Part shown: positions 56,702-64,000 of the stretch, piece after piece
Layout: each line of letters starts with the position of its first letter
Numbering within the stretch: the first letter of the stretch is position 1
From: Verrucomicrobiales bacterium
Lineage (GTDB): Bacteria; Verrucomicrobiota; Verrucomicrobiia; Verrucomicrobiales; DEV007
Assembly (NCBI GenBank): GCA_016795505.1
Contig: JAEUHH010000084.1
Coordinates: forward strand, 23,620-87,619
Direction: 5' to 3'
DNA length: 64,000 nucleotides
Notes under the pieces: model-generated
What the model was told of the DNA's origin: nothing
What the model saw: only the letters and a program-made list of their open reading frames with translations
Database searches by the model: none
Made by a program: the position numbers and the translations under genes

Positions 56702-56724
56702 GCGATCAGACAGGGTTGGATCGG
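56702..56724. repeat. REP-like single unit upstream of trpF
   Basis: GCGATCAGACAGGGTTGGATCGG, one 23-nt unit. It fills half of the 50-bp gap between the SGNH-DUF1080 gene and trpF. Confidence 0.8.
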
Positions 56725-56749
56725 AAATCGACGAAGCCGTTTTTCCGGC

Positions 56750-58309
56750 TCACTTCGTCTGGCCAGATCCCGTCACCAGACGGTCCTCCGGATCTTTCAC
56801 CGCGACGAGGCCTCGGAAGCGATACTCCTGCGGCTTTTGGTTGGCGTGCAGTTGCAGGCCGACGGGCGAAGCTTTCAGCAGGCCGGGCTGGTCGGTGTAG
56901 TCGAAGACGACGGTGCCATTCGCCACGCAGCGGATCCGGTCGCCGATGACGAGGACCTCGACGAGATTCCAGTCGCCCACCTTTTCCGCCGCGATGCGCA
57001 GGGTGCCCTTCTGCCCGGCCGGCTCGATACGATTGCGCCGGTGGGCATCCCAGATGCCCCAGTCGTGGCAGAACATCACCAGCGGCCCGCGAAAACCGAA
57101 CGCATTTTCGCCCTGATCCGGGATGCGCTCCCCGAGCACGGCGACAGCCGAGTGCATCGTCGAATGCGCTGGCGAGACGGTCTGCCTGACCTCGAAAATG
57201 AGCCGGAAATCACGAAAGCTGTCCTTGCTGAACAGGTAGGTGCTCGACGGCACCGCGCCGGCATTCCGGCCGATGATGATGCCCTCCTCGACGCTCCAGA
57301 AAGCCGGATCGCCCTCCCAGCCGGTGAGGTCCTTTCCATTGAACAGGGCCTGGCGCCGGTCGAGTTCCGCATCCGGCAGGGCGGCGACCGCGCGCGCCGT
57401 CTCCAGCGACAGGCCGGCCCGGGTCTGCGGCCGGAGATGCCCGACATGCGACACCCAGGCCTCGTGCATCACCGTCTGCCGGGTGTGGAGACGTCGGATC
57501 GCCGCCGGGTCCATCGCCTCCAGCCGCGCGGGATCATGGCCAAAAGCTGCCAGCACGGCCCGGGCCAGCACGCGGTGGCCTTCCTCGTTCAGGTGCACGC
57601 CATCGTTCGAGAGGGTGAAGCCGGGGTCCGTCCGGCGTTTCTCCCCGACATAAGCCAGCACCGGGGAGCGCGCATCGATCACTCCCTCGACCCGGTCGCG
57701 CTGCGCGAGGATCCACTCGGCGTAGCGGGCCATGACTTCCGTATCGTAGTGCTCGTAGATCTTGAGCCAGCTGTAGGCAGGAGCGCCCGCGGGCTGGAGG
57801 TCGCCCTTGGCGCGCAGCGGCTCTGGATCGAAGGGCGGCGGGGTGATCAGCACCAGCGGCAGGCCGGCGGCGTGGACTTTGGCGATGATGCCGTCGATCC
57901 CCTTCTGATACGCCGCGAAGCGCTCCTCGCTGAACGGATGATAGATGCCGTCGTTCATCCCATAACACGCGATGACCACGTCCGGCTTCACCCGGGTGAG
58001 CGCCCGGTCGATGCGCTCATGCACATTCGGCCGGGGAAACGGATGTCCCGGCTCCGACAAACCGGTGCACCCTTCGCTGGGCAGACCGAGATTGATCAAT
58101 TCGAAGCCCCCCGCCCCACCGGCTCCACTGTCGCGCAGAGCGGCCTCGATCAGCGTCACATAGTGGCCGGCATGGGTGATGGAATCGCCGAGGAAGAGTA
58201 CCCGCCCTTTGAGTGTCACCTCTGGCGAGATCGCGGGAGCAGCGCTGGCGGGACTGGCGGTCAGGAGCAGGCCGATCAGGACGGCCGAAAAAAAGCGGGG
58301 CGTTGGCAT
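56750..58309 (-). CDS. SGNH/GDSL hydrolase fused to DUF1080 (3-keto-disaccharide hydrolase-like) domain
   Basis: A 519-aa secreted fusion with a signal peptide (about 1-25). The SGNH part (about 35-290) has VLFLGDSITHAG (Ser nucleophile), CYGMNDGIYHP (Asn) and DGVHLNEEGH (Asp/His). The DUF1080 beta-sandwich (about 330-519) has FNGKDLTGWEGDPAFWSVEEGIIIG, FRDFRLIFEVRQ and WNLVEVLVIGDRIRCVANG. SGNH enzymes deacylate sugars or lipids, and DUF1080 members include 3-ketoglycoside hydrolases. The fusion fits polysaccharide degradation outside the cell. The start at 58309 precedes the signal. Confidence 0.9.
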   Translation of the reverse strand: MPTPRFFSAVLIGLLLTASPASAAPAISPEVTLKGRVLFLGDSITHAGHYVTLIEAALRDSGAGGAGGFELINLGLPSEGCTGLSEPGHPFPRPNVHERIDRALTRVKPDVVIACYGMNDGIYHPFSEERFAAYQKGIDGIIAKVHAAGLPLVLITPPPFDPEPLRAKGDLQPAGAPAYSWLKIYEHYDTEVMARYAEWILAQRDRVEGVIDARSPVLAYVGEKRRTDPGFTLSNDGVHLNEEGHRVLARAVLAAFGHDPARLEAMDPAAIRRLHTRQTVMHEAWVSHVGHLRPQTRAGLSLETARAVAALPDAELDRRQALFNGKDLTGWEGDPAFWSVEEGIIIGRNAGAVPSSTYLFSKDSFRDFRLIFEVRQTVSPAHSTMHSAVAVLGERIPDQGENAFGFRGPLVMFCHDWGIWDAHRRNRIEPAGQKGTLRIAAEKVGDWNLVEVLVIGDRIRCVANGTVVFDYTDQPGLLKASPVGLQLHANQKPQEYRFRGLVAVKDPEDRLVTGSGQTK

Positions 58310-58440
58310 GACCACACGCTGCACCGTCCCGGCGCGCAACTAAAGCAAAAACCTTTCCGTGATCGTTGACCAAAACCGGCCTAGGTTTTCACTCGTCGCT
58401 CATTTTCAAATCCCTCCACGCCCCACCTCACCGCACTCCC

Positions 58441-59253
58441 ATGGATCTCCAGCTCGCCCACCAACCTGCCATCATCATCGGCGCCGCCCAGGGGATCGGC
58501 CGCGCCATCGCCGAGGCATTCGCCCGCGAAGGCGCCCGCGTCGGACTGATCGACCGCGATCCCCGGGTCTCCGAGACGGCCGCGGAAATAGCCGCCGCCA
58601 CCGGGGCCACCGTCGTCGCAGAGACGGCCGACGTCGTGTCCGAGACCGACATGCAGGCCGCCGCCGACAGCCTCCGCGACCGGATCGGCCCGGCCCGGCA
58701 CGTCGTTTTCGCCGCCGGAGTCGGCTCGGGGAAGTTCGGCTTTCCCTTCACCCGCGTCCCCCCGGCCGACTGGCGACGCGTGCTCGACATCAACGTGCTG
58801 GGCGCCGTCCACAGCGCCCATGCCTTCGCGCCCCAGCTCATCGCCGGCGGCGACGGCGGCACGTTCCTGTTTCTCGTCTCCGTCGCCGGACAGATCGGCT
58901 CGCAGACCGATCCGCCCTACAGCGCGGCCAAGGCGGCTCAGATCAATTTCATGCAATGCCTCGCCCGCGATCTCGCCCCCCATGGCATCCGGTCGAACGC
59001 CCTCTCCCCCGGCATGGTCCGCACCGGACTAAACCAATCCGTCTGGGCCGCCTCCCAGGCAGACCTGCCCGAGGCCGATCGACAGGACTACCCCACCTGG
59101 GCGGGCGAAAAAATCCGCCGCGTCTCCCCACTGGGCCGCTGGCAGGAGCCGGAGGAGTTCGGCGCCACTGCCGTCTTCCTGGCGTCGCCGCTCGCCCGCA
59201 ACATTACGGGACAAACCCTCAACATCGACGGCGGCCAGGTCATGCATAGCTGA
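58441..59253 (+). CDS. Short-chain dehydrogenase/reductase
   Basis: A 270-aa SDR with cofactor motif IIGAAQGIGRAIAEAFAREG, LIDRDPR after strand beta2 (Asp suggests NAD), and the active-site segment LVSVAGQIGSQTDPPYSAAKAAQ with Tyr and Lys. The C-terminus LNIDGGQVMHS is typical. The substrate is unknown; close types oxidise sugars or cyclitols. The start at 58441 (MDLQLAHQPA) is preferred to an upstream frame. It is divergent from the SGNH-DUF1080 gene. Confidence 0.88.
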   Translation: MDLQLAHQPAIIIGAAQGIGRAIAEAFAREGARVGLIDRDPRVSETAAEIAAATGATVVAETADVVSETDMQAAADSLRDRIGPARHVVFAAGVGSGKFGFPFTRVPPADWRRVLDINVLGAVHSAHAFAPQLIAGGDGGTFLFLVSVAGQIGSQTDPPYSAAKAAQINFMQCLARDLAPHGIRSNALSPGMVRTGLNQSVWAASQADLPEADRQDYPTWAGEKIRRVSPLGRWQEPEEFGATAVFLASPLARNITGQTLNIDGGQVMHS

Positions 59254-59286
59254 CCGGCAAAAAGTTCGCTGGCAACTTCGCCGAAA

Positions 59287-59314
59287 CCGGCTATTTCAGT
59301 GACCTGAAAGCCGG
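59287..59314 (+). terminator. Hairpin downstream of the SDR
   Basis: CCGGCT-A-TTTCAG-TGAC-CTGAAA-GCCGG forms a bulged stem-loop 34 bp after the SDR stop. There is no clear U-tract. It may end that transcript. Confidence 0.35.
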
Positions 59315-59349
59315 CCACCTTTCAGCCATTCCCCTCCCCAACGCAATCT

Positions 59350-59928
59350 ATGTCCTCCCCACGCCCTTCTCTGCGACTGTTCCTCAGCGAAATGGCCCGG
59401 AGCCCCAAACAAGTCGGCGCCGTCTGGCCCAGCTCGCCCGCCCTGGGCCGTGCCATGGCACGGTTTCTCCCCGCCGATAGCGAAGCCCCCATCCTGGAGC
59501 TCGGCCCCGGCACCGGCATTGTCACCTCCGAGTTGCTCAAGTCCGGCCTGCCCCCGCGCCGCCTCGTCGCCGTCGAGAAATCCGAGAAAATGGCCCGGCA
59601 CCTCCAACACCTGTTCCCCGGCACCCGCATCATCGCCGGCGATGCCCTCGACCTCGATGGCCTTTTCCCCGACGAGCACTTCGCCGCCGTCATCTCCAGC
59701 CTGCCGCTCAAGGTGTTCTCCCCCCAGCAGGTCGAGACCCTCGCCAGCCAGATCGAGCGACGCCTCCTGCCCGGCGCCCACTGGGTCCAGTTCTCCTACC
59801 ACATCGTCAACGGCGTCCCGCCCTCGAAGAGCTTCAGCAAAGTCGATTCCCACATCGTCTGGACCAATTTTCCCCCCGCCAAAGTCAGCGTCTATCGCCC
59901 GCTGCACGGCCCCATCCCCACCGCCTGA
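59350..59928 (+). CDS. Phospholipid N-methyltransferase (PmtA)-like SAM methyltransferase
   Basis: A 192-aa class I methyltransferase. FLSEMARSPKQVGAVWPSSPAL followed by ILELGPGTGIVTSELL (SAM site) and the VISSLPLKVFS motif match the rRNA-adenine-dimethylase-like group used by PmtA, which methylates phosphatidylethanolamine to phosphatidylcholine. Members of this group also include ribosomal RNA methylases, so the substrate is not certain. It is convergent with the permease gene. Confidence 0.83.
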   Translation: MSSPRPSLRLFLSEMARSPKQVGAVWPSSPALGRAMARFLPADSEAPILELGPGTGIVTSELLKSGLPPRRLVAVEKSEKMARHLQHLFPGTRIIAGDALDLDGLFPDEHFAAVISSLPLKVFSPQQVETLASQIERRLLPGAHWVQFSYHIVNGVPPSKSFSKVDSHIVWTNFPPAKVSVYRPLHGPIPTA

Positions 59929-59969
59929 CCGGACGGACGGCCCCTTGCCGCCACTGCCACCGCCGCCGC

Positions 59970-60845
59970 CTACCGGGTTTTCTTCGCCCGCCGGCCCCGC
60001 CACAGCAGCGACAGGCCATAGGTGAGCCCCGCGAACAGGACCACCACCGGCCCCGTCGGCGTCTGCGTCGGATAGCTGAAAGCCAGCCCGCCCGTGGTGA
60101 AAGCCATGCAGAGCACCGACGCCAGCAGCATGATCACCCACAGCCGGTGGCTGAAACGCACCGCCGTCGCCGCCGGCAGCACCAGCAGCGCGATCGCCAG
60201 GATCATCCCCGTCAGCCGCACCAGCAGCACCACGCTCAGCGCGATCAGGCACAGCAGCAGCAGGTAGTAGGCCTGCGCCGGCACCCCGCGCAGTTTCACG
60301 AATTCCTCGTCGAAACACACCGCCACCAGCTTGTGGTAATAAAACGCCGTCACCCCCACCACGATGCAGCCCAGGATGCCCGTGACGATCAGATCCGACT
60401 TCGACGTCAGCAGGATGTTGCCGAAGATGTAGCTCTCCGCATTCACCGCCGGCCCCGGGGCGAAATAGATGAACAGCACCCCCGCCGCCATCCCCGTCGA
60501 CCAGATCGCCCCGATGATCGTGTCCTCCCGCTCGCGCGCCACCAGACTCACCATCCCGATCACCAGCGCCGAGACCAGCGCCGCCACGATCGAACCGAAC
60601 AACGGCGTGCACCACGCCCAGTCGTACGAGCGGCTCAGGTAGATCGAAGCCCCGATCCCACCCAGGATGCTGTGCGAGATCGCCGCCGCGATGTAGCTGA
60701 TCCGGCGCGTGACCACGAAGCCGCCCACGATGCCGAACGTCACACTCGCGATCAGCCCCGCCAGCAGCGCATGCCGCAGCAGAGCCGTGTTCGGACTCGC
60801 CAGCGCCGCGAAGAATTCGCCCAGTCCCGTGATGAAGTCAGCCAT
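59970..60845 (-). CDS. Metal ABC transporter permease (ZnuB/MntB-like)
   Basis: A 291-aa polytopic protein of the ABC-3 family with about eight transmembrane helices. SYIAAAISHSILGGIG and YYHKLVAVCFDEEFVKLRGVP are typical. It moves zinc or manganese together with the ATPase gene upstream; the ATPase stop overlaps its ATG by eight bases. The metal cannot be inferred from the permease alone. The substrate-binding protein is not adjacent. Confidence 0.93.
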   Translation of the reverse strand: MADFITGLGEFFAALASPNTALLRHALLAGLIASVTFGIVGGFVVTRRISYIAAAISHSILGGIGASIYLSRSYDWAWCTPLFGSIVAALVSALVIGMVSLVAREREDTIIGAIWSTGMAAGVLFIYFAPGPAVNAESYIFGNILLTSKSDLIVTGILGCIVVGVTAFYYHKLVAVCFDEEFVKLRGVPAQAYYLLLLCLIALSVVLLVRLTGMILAIALLVLPAATAVRFSHRLWVIMLLASVLCMAFTTGGLAFSYPTQTPTGPVVVLFAGLTYGLSLLWRGRRAKKTR

Positions 60846-61605
60846 GTTGACAAGCCGAGTGATCTCCCGCCTGATGCCGGGACCGCCGGTCGTGCTCGAG
60901 CCGGAATTCCCCCGAAAAAATCTCCCGCAACAGCTCCCCGTGCAGATCGCCCACCCCGTGCCGATGCACCCGGTGGTTCACACAGAGCACCGTGTCCCCG
61001 AGCCGGCTGATCAAGTCGATGTCGTGCGTCACCATCAGCACCGTCGCCCGCTGCCGCAGCCGATCCAGCGAGTCGAGAAACTGCGCCTCCACCGTCAGGT
61101 CCACATTCGCCGTCGGCTCATCGAGCAGCAGCAGGTCCGCCCCCGACGCCAGCGCCCGGGCGATCAACACCCGCTGGCGCTGCCCGCCCGACAGATTGGC
61201 AAACGGCGTCCGCGCCTCCGCCTCCAGACCCACCTCGGCCAGCGCCGCCTGCGCCGCCAGACGGCAGGCCTTCGAGAAAAACCCGAAGCGCACCCGCTCG
61301 ATCCGGCCCATCAGCACGATGTCCAGCGCATTCACCGGAAACAGCGGGTCGAACCGCATCGCCTGCGGCACATAGCCGATCCGCCGCACCGCGTCCCGCG
61401 GCTTTTCCCCGAACAGCCGCACCTCCCCCCGCTGCGGCTCCAGCAGCCCCAGCGCCAGCCGCAGCAGCGTCGTCTTCCCACCCCCATTCGGGCCGATCAC
61501 ACACGTGGACTGCCCCGCCTCCACCGTGAATGACACCTCCTCCAGCACCCGCGTCGGCCCATAGCCGAACGAGACACGATCGAACTGGATCACTGGCACA
61601 GACAT
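60838..61605 (-). CDS. Metal ABC transporter ATP-binding protein (ZnuC/MntA-like)
   Basis: A 255-aa ABC ATPase: Walker A IGPNGGGKTTLL, Q-loop VPQAM, signature LSGGQRQR, Walker B LLLLDEPTANVD and switch His in VTHDIDLIS. The sequence suits the Zn/Mn group. It is the first gene of a two-gene operon with the permease. The start at 61605 (MSVPVIQFDR) is favoured over a longer frame that would include a REP-like cluster. Confidence 0.94.
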   Translation of the reverse strand: MSVPVIQFDRVSFGYGPTRVLEEVSFTVEAGQSTCVIGPNGGGKTTLLRLALGLLEPQRGEVRLFGEKPRDAVRRIGYVPQAMRFDPLFPVNALDIVLMGRIERVRFGFFSKACRLAAQAALAEVGLEAEARTPFANLSGGQRQRVLIARALASGADLLLLDEPTANVDLTVEAQFLDSLDRLRQRATVLMVTHDIDLISRLGDTVLCVNHRVHRHGVGDLHGELLREIFSGEFRLEHDRRSRHQAGDHSACQHG

Positions 61606-62012
61606 TCTGGGAGAGAAAAAAAGGGGGGGAGCGTCGCAACAAAAAGCCGGAGAGACAGGGTTCGCCCTCCGATCAGACAGGGTTCCATCGCCGATCCGAC
61701 CCTGTCCGACCGAGATTGGCCCGCGATCCGCCCGATTGCAAGGCGCGGGAACTCGCGGCGACCGGAAAGGGCGTTTCTTCAAACGTCCCGTCCCATTCGA
61801 TTCCCCCCCGGCAAGCTCGGATCCCTGCGTTCAGACGCATCCGTCACCTCCGTATCACGGACAGAGCCTTCGCAGATCGGCGGCCACGGCCCCCTACCGA
61901 TCGCCCCGGCAGAGGGAAATGCCAGCGCCAAAGGCCCGACCGCACCCGTAGCCTGGGGCAACGCCCCAAGGGATCGGCCCGGAGCCAGAGCCCCGTTGGC
62001 TGAAAGCCAACC
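61606..62012. other. Intergenic stretch with REP-like cluster
   Basis: About 400 bases between the ABC operon and the ArsR-like gene. A REP-like cluster occupies 61649-61711. The rest has no convincing gene. A promoter for the ABC operon and possibly an ArsR or Zur/Mur operator should lie here, but no clear palindrome is visible by eye. Confidence 0.5.
61649..61711. repeat. REP-like palindromic repeat, three-unit cluster
   Basis: Three units start near 61649 (degenerate), 61669 (CCGATCAGACAGGGTTCCATCG) and 61691 (CCGATCCGACCCTGTCCGACC). The last two form an inverted pair with GACAGGG/CCCTGTC arms. Its spacing, CAGGGT-N3-ATCGCCGAT-N3-ACCCTG, is the same as in the intragenic copies; read as codons it would give QGSIADPTL. 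Confidence 0.8.
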
Positions 62013-62351
62013 TCACCCGCCGATCCGATCCAGCTTCAGCACACAGAAGCCCAGATCCAGCGTCTGCCGATCCCCGTCCACGATGACGTGCCGCGGCATC
62101 CCATACAGCCGCTGGCGGATGTCCACCAGCCCCACCCGACGCAGCACCGCCAGGTGTTTCGACACCAGATTCGCCGACACCCGCAGCCGACCCGCTATCT
62201 CCGTCACCATCAGTCGATCCCCCGACCCCAGTTCCCGCAGGATACGCAGCCGGAGCGGATCACCGATCGCCTTGACCGTCGCACCAAAAGGCAGGGCCGG
62301 CACCCGACCCTCCGATGCACCCGCCACCGGGAAAGAGGATTTCGCAGTCAT
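62013..62351 (-). CDS. ArsR-family winged-helix transcriptional regulator
   Basis: A 112-aa DNA-binding protein. FGATVKAIGDPLRLRILRELGSGDRLMVTEIAGRL then SANLVSKHLAVLRRVGLVDIRQRLYG is the ArsR winged helix-turn-helix. It lacks the CxC metal-binding motif of arsenic sensors; a Cys sits near the C-terminus (LGFCVLK). It may regulate the ABC operon about 400 bp downstream or itself (inference). Its ATG overlaps the stop of an Arg-rich heptapeptide-repeat frame as ATGA. Confidence 0.87.
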   Translation of the reverse strand: MTAKSSFPVAGASEGRVPALPFGATVKAIGDPLRLRILRELGSGDRLMVTEIAGRLRVSANLVSKHLAVLRRVGLVDIRQRLYGMPRHVIVDGDRQTLDLGFCVLKLDRIGG

Positions 62352-62998
62352 ATCACCGGCAACATAAACAGACTCGCCGAGGAATGCAATGGCATCTTCC
62401 GGGAATGAAACGGCATCGTCAGGGAACGCAATCGCATCTTCCGGGAACGCAATCGCATCTTCCGGGAACGCAATCGCATCGTCCGGGAATGCAATCGCAT
62501 CTTCCGAGAACGCAATCGCATCTTCCGGGAACGCAATCGCATCGTCAGGGAATTCAAACGCCTCTCACGCCGAATCAAACGCCTCTCACACCGAATCAAA
62601 CGCCTCTCACACCCGATCAAACGCCTCTCACGCCGAATCAAAAGCCCCTCACGCCGAATCAATCGCCTCTCACGCCGAATCAATCGCCTCTCACACCGAA
62701 TCAATCGCCTCTCACACCGAATCAAACGCCCCTCACACCGAATCAAACGCCTCTCACACCCGATCAAACGCCTCTCACACCCGATCAAACGCCTCTCATG
62801 CCGCCGCAATCGCCTCTCATGCCGCCGCAATCGCCCCTCGGTCCGCCGCAATCGCCCCTCATGCCGCCGCAATCGCCTCCCGGCCGCATTCCGGAGCCTG
62901 CCGACCGTCCGATGGCGCCCCACTACCCCGTTGCGGAGTGGCGATCCCGGTGGTTGTGCGAGGCACGACCGATACCACCGGGGCCCATCCACCCTCAT
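62348..62998 (-). CDS. Candidate Arg-rich heptapeptide-repeat protein (216 aa)
   Basis: Minus-strand frame, mostly encoded by the 21-bp minisatellite. It reads first as RRERRLI/RCERRLI heptads, then as MRLRSRK-type heptads. The charge is strongly positive. The stop overlaps the ArsR ATG as ATGA, the usual arrangement for translational coupling, and the frame is open for 650 bp. Against it: the other frames across this array are also open because the unit is a multiple of three, and no homologue can be named. It may be a repeat-encoded protein or chance. Confidence 0.35.
   Translation of the reverse strand: MRVDGPRWYRSCLAQPPGSPLRNGVVGRHRTVGRLRNAAGRRLRRHEGRLRRTEGRLRRHERRLRRHERRLIGCERRLIGCERRLIRCEGRLIRCERRLIRCERRLIRRERRLIRREGLLIRRERRLIGCERRLIRCERRLIRRERRLNSLTMRLRSRKMRLRSRKMRLHSRTMRLRSRKMRLRSRKMRLRSLTMPFHSRKMPLHSSASLFMLPVI
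62380..62883. repeat. 21-bp minisatellite, 24 units
   Basis: Twenty-four in-phase 21-bp units. Units 1-8 (62380-62547) follow GGGAACGCAATCGCATCTTCC; unit 9 is a hybrid; units 10-20 follow GCCGAATCAAACGCCTCTCAC; units 21-24 follow GCCGCCGCAATCGCCTCTCAT. All share the core CAA[T/A]CGC. No stop codon occurs in several frames because the unit is seven codons long: plus-strand frames give ASSGNAI/ASHTESN or GTQSHLP/LTPNQTP heptads. Confidence 0.93.
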
Positions 62999-63554
62999 TC
63001 GAGCATCCCGCAGGGATGCCAGCCATTTGCCACTCCCGCCATCGGCTCGCCCGCTGACATCCTTCCGGCTTGCTCGGTCTCGTCTCCATTTCGTCCGGTG
63101 GTATCGTCGCTACGCTCCTCAACCATCGGCTGTGATGCCTGCGGCATCGATTCCGCTCGAAACATCCATGGGCAACGACCAGCCGTCTTCATCCCGTGCC
63201 CATTCCGATCAGACCCAGTTGGATCGGCAATGAGACCCGGTTGGATCGGCGAGGAAAGAGGGTGTGATCGCGAAAGAGGCGCCCGGATTGCGACCCATGG
63301 AGGTCACCGGCGGCAACCCCGGTCCGGCCGAACGAGCGCCGCAAGTGCTTGAAAAGTCGATATCCAGAACGATCCGGTTCGCTTGATGCTTTGGAAAACC
63401 GAGATTCCCGATCGTACAAAACACCAGCCCGTTCCGGCGCAAAAGTGATTGACAGAGAGAAGGATGGGAATTTCGGTGATATCGATATCACTGCCGCCGG
63501 AAGAAAAGTGGAGCGATAGCGAAATCGGATAATAAACTGTTCGGCAGAAAGGAA
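62884..63554. other. Gene-free stretch with a REP-like pair
   Basis: About 670 bases between the minisatellite and the last small gene. It contains the REP-like pair at 63205-63249. A plus frame continues from the array to 63352, but its later part looks non-coding. No RNA gene is seen. Confidence 0.45.
63205..63249. repeat. REP-like palindromic repeat, two head-to-tail units
   Basis: CCGATCAGACCCAGTTGGATCGG (63205-63227) is followed by GCAATGAGACCCGGTTGGATCGG (63227-63249), sharing the boundary base. Confidence 0.82.
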
Positions 63555-63845
63555 ATGAAAGCGCCATTACCAATCTCGATTCTCGCTCTGCTACTTGCGA
63601 TTGTTGCTCTGATCGTCGCGCTGACCTCAAAGCCCACGGTCAGCGAAGAAGAGATTTCGCGACAAGTGGATTTTGCCCTTTCCCGGAAAGAAAAGGCTTA
63701 CGTGCAGAGCATGGCCCCGAAGATGGATCGAATCTATCAGGAAATGCTCGGCGAAAAATACACGAAACCAGACCCTGCGCCGGAGACGTTCACAGAACTC
63801 TTCAAACCCGCCGTCCAGCTAATCACCGAACTTAACGCCCAGTGA
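63555..63845 (+). CDS. Small membrane-anchored hypothetical protein
   Basis: A 96-aa protein with an N-terminal transmembrane helix or uncleaved signal (ISILALLLAIVALIVAL) and a short charged domain with EEEISRQVDFALSRKEKAY. No family is recognised. AGAAAGGAA just before the ATG is a plausible ribosome site. The sequence looks like ordinary protein and has a different composition from the minisatellite nearby. Confidence 0.65.
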   Translation: MKAPLPISILALLLAIVALIVALTSKPTVSEEEISRQVDFALSRKEKAYVQSMAPKMDRIYQEMLGEKYTKPDPAPETFTELFKPAVQLITELNAQ

Positions 63846-63990
63846 AGAAGAACCACGACGCCGAATCGGGTCCCCGCGACTGACTGAGCCTTTGCCCAGC
63901 CAGCCACGGGTCCCACAAAGGCTCCGCCGACCACGGGTCGTCGCAGCTACCTGCTTCGCATCCCTGCGTACGGCTCCGTACAGGGCGGTT

Positions 63991-64000
63991 CCAATCAGAC
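63991..64000. repeat. Partial REP-like unit at the window edge
   Basis: CCAATCAGAC, nine of ten bases matching the unit start; the rest is outside the window. Confidence 0.45.

Noticed and set aside
62380..62883. CRISPR array.
   Set aside because: The 21-bp units are directly contiguous without spacers, so it is a minisatellite. No cas gene is present.
63940..63990. GTACGG-CT-CCGTAC palindrome as an integron or attachment site.
   Set aside because: The stem is only six bp, and no integrase or core site is nearby.

Overview
This 64-kb, high-GC window reads as a chromosomal segment of a member of the Verrucomicrobiota or a close PVC relative. The reasons are family content: a PVC-type heme-binding CxxCH protein next to a DUF1501 protein, an SGNH-DUF1080 fusion, DUF6807, a secreted Cys-type sulfatase, FG-GAP and choice-of-anchor proteins, several Tat-signal proteins, and a Ser/Thr kinase fused to a STAND-type NTPase and an FGE-like domain. 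Kdo transferase and a C-terminal-Phe beta-barrel protein show a Gram-negative envelope. There is no phage, integrase, transposase, reverse transcriptase, CRISPR array or rRNA. Assignments come from reading motifs; no database search was possible.

Layout. 0-1.8 kb: an unrecognised secreted protein and tRNA-Glu. 2-9.3 kb, mostly minus strand: waaA, rsmD, a membrane-anchored hypothetical, a rhomboid protease, a DUF6807 protein, gpmI and a HisN-like phosphatase. 9.3-16 kb: sulfatase, two Gfo/Idh/MocA oxidoreductases, a zinc alcohol dehydrogenase, a TPMT-like methyltransferase and a membrane-anchored SNase-like nuclease. 15.8-22.7 kb: M1 aminopeptidase, moeA, a lipoprotein, two tRNA-Ser genes flanking an outer-membrane barrel gene, and a DUF3445/HODM-like protein. 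22.8-33.3 kb: a large FG-GAP protein divergent from a NarL/LuxR-type two-component system, then a parallel beta-helix protein translationally coupled to a Tat-exported protein, and a class V aminotransferase. 33.3-43.6 kb: an enolase-superfamily enzyme, then a tight plus-strand run of a GT9-like glycosyltransferase, the 1451-aa kinase-STAND-FGE protein, a serine-rich protein, a GT9-like/methyltransferase fusion and a beta-propeller protein. 43.7-49.9 kb: DUF1501 protein, a PVC-type heme-binding protein broken by an in-frame TAG, and a pseudopilin-like choice-of-anchor K protein. 50-59.9 kb: two SDRs, a Tat propeller protein, an alpha/beta hydrolase, thioesterase, leuB, trpF, SGNH-DUF1080 and a PmtA-like methyltransferase. 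60-64 kb: a Zn/Mn-type ABC permease and ATPase, an ArsR-like regulator, a 24-unit 21-bp minisatellite and a small membrane protein.

The most unusual signal is a dispersed palindromic repeat with a unit of about 23 nt, near CCGATCAGACCCTGTTGGATCGG. I count about 16 units at eight loci plus a partial one at the window edge. It occurs between genes as single units, head-to-tail clusters and hairpin-forming inverted pairs; one pair is a terminator-like hairpin between convergent genes. It also occurs inside two unrelated genes (M1 aminopeptidase and the enolase-superfamily enzyme), where the paired unit is read in the same frame and encodes QG-x-IGD-x-TL. This looks like a REP/BIME-like or RPE-like element tolerated inside coding sequence; no RAYT-type transposase lies in the window. 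Other leads are the TGG-to-TAG lesion in the cytochrome gene, the serine-rich protein beside glycosyltransferases, the kinase-STAND-FGE protein, and an arginine-rich heptapeptide-repeat reading frame that overlaps the ArsR start by ATGA.
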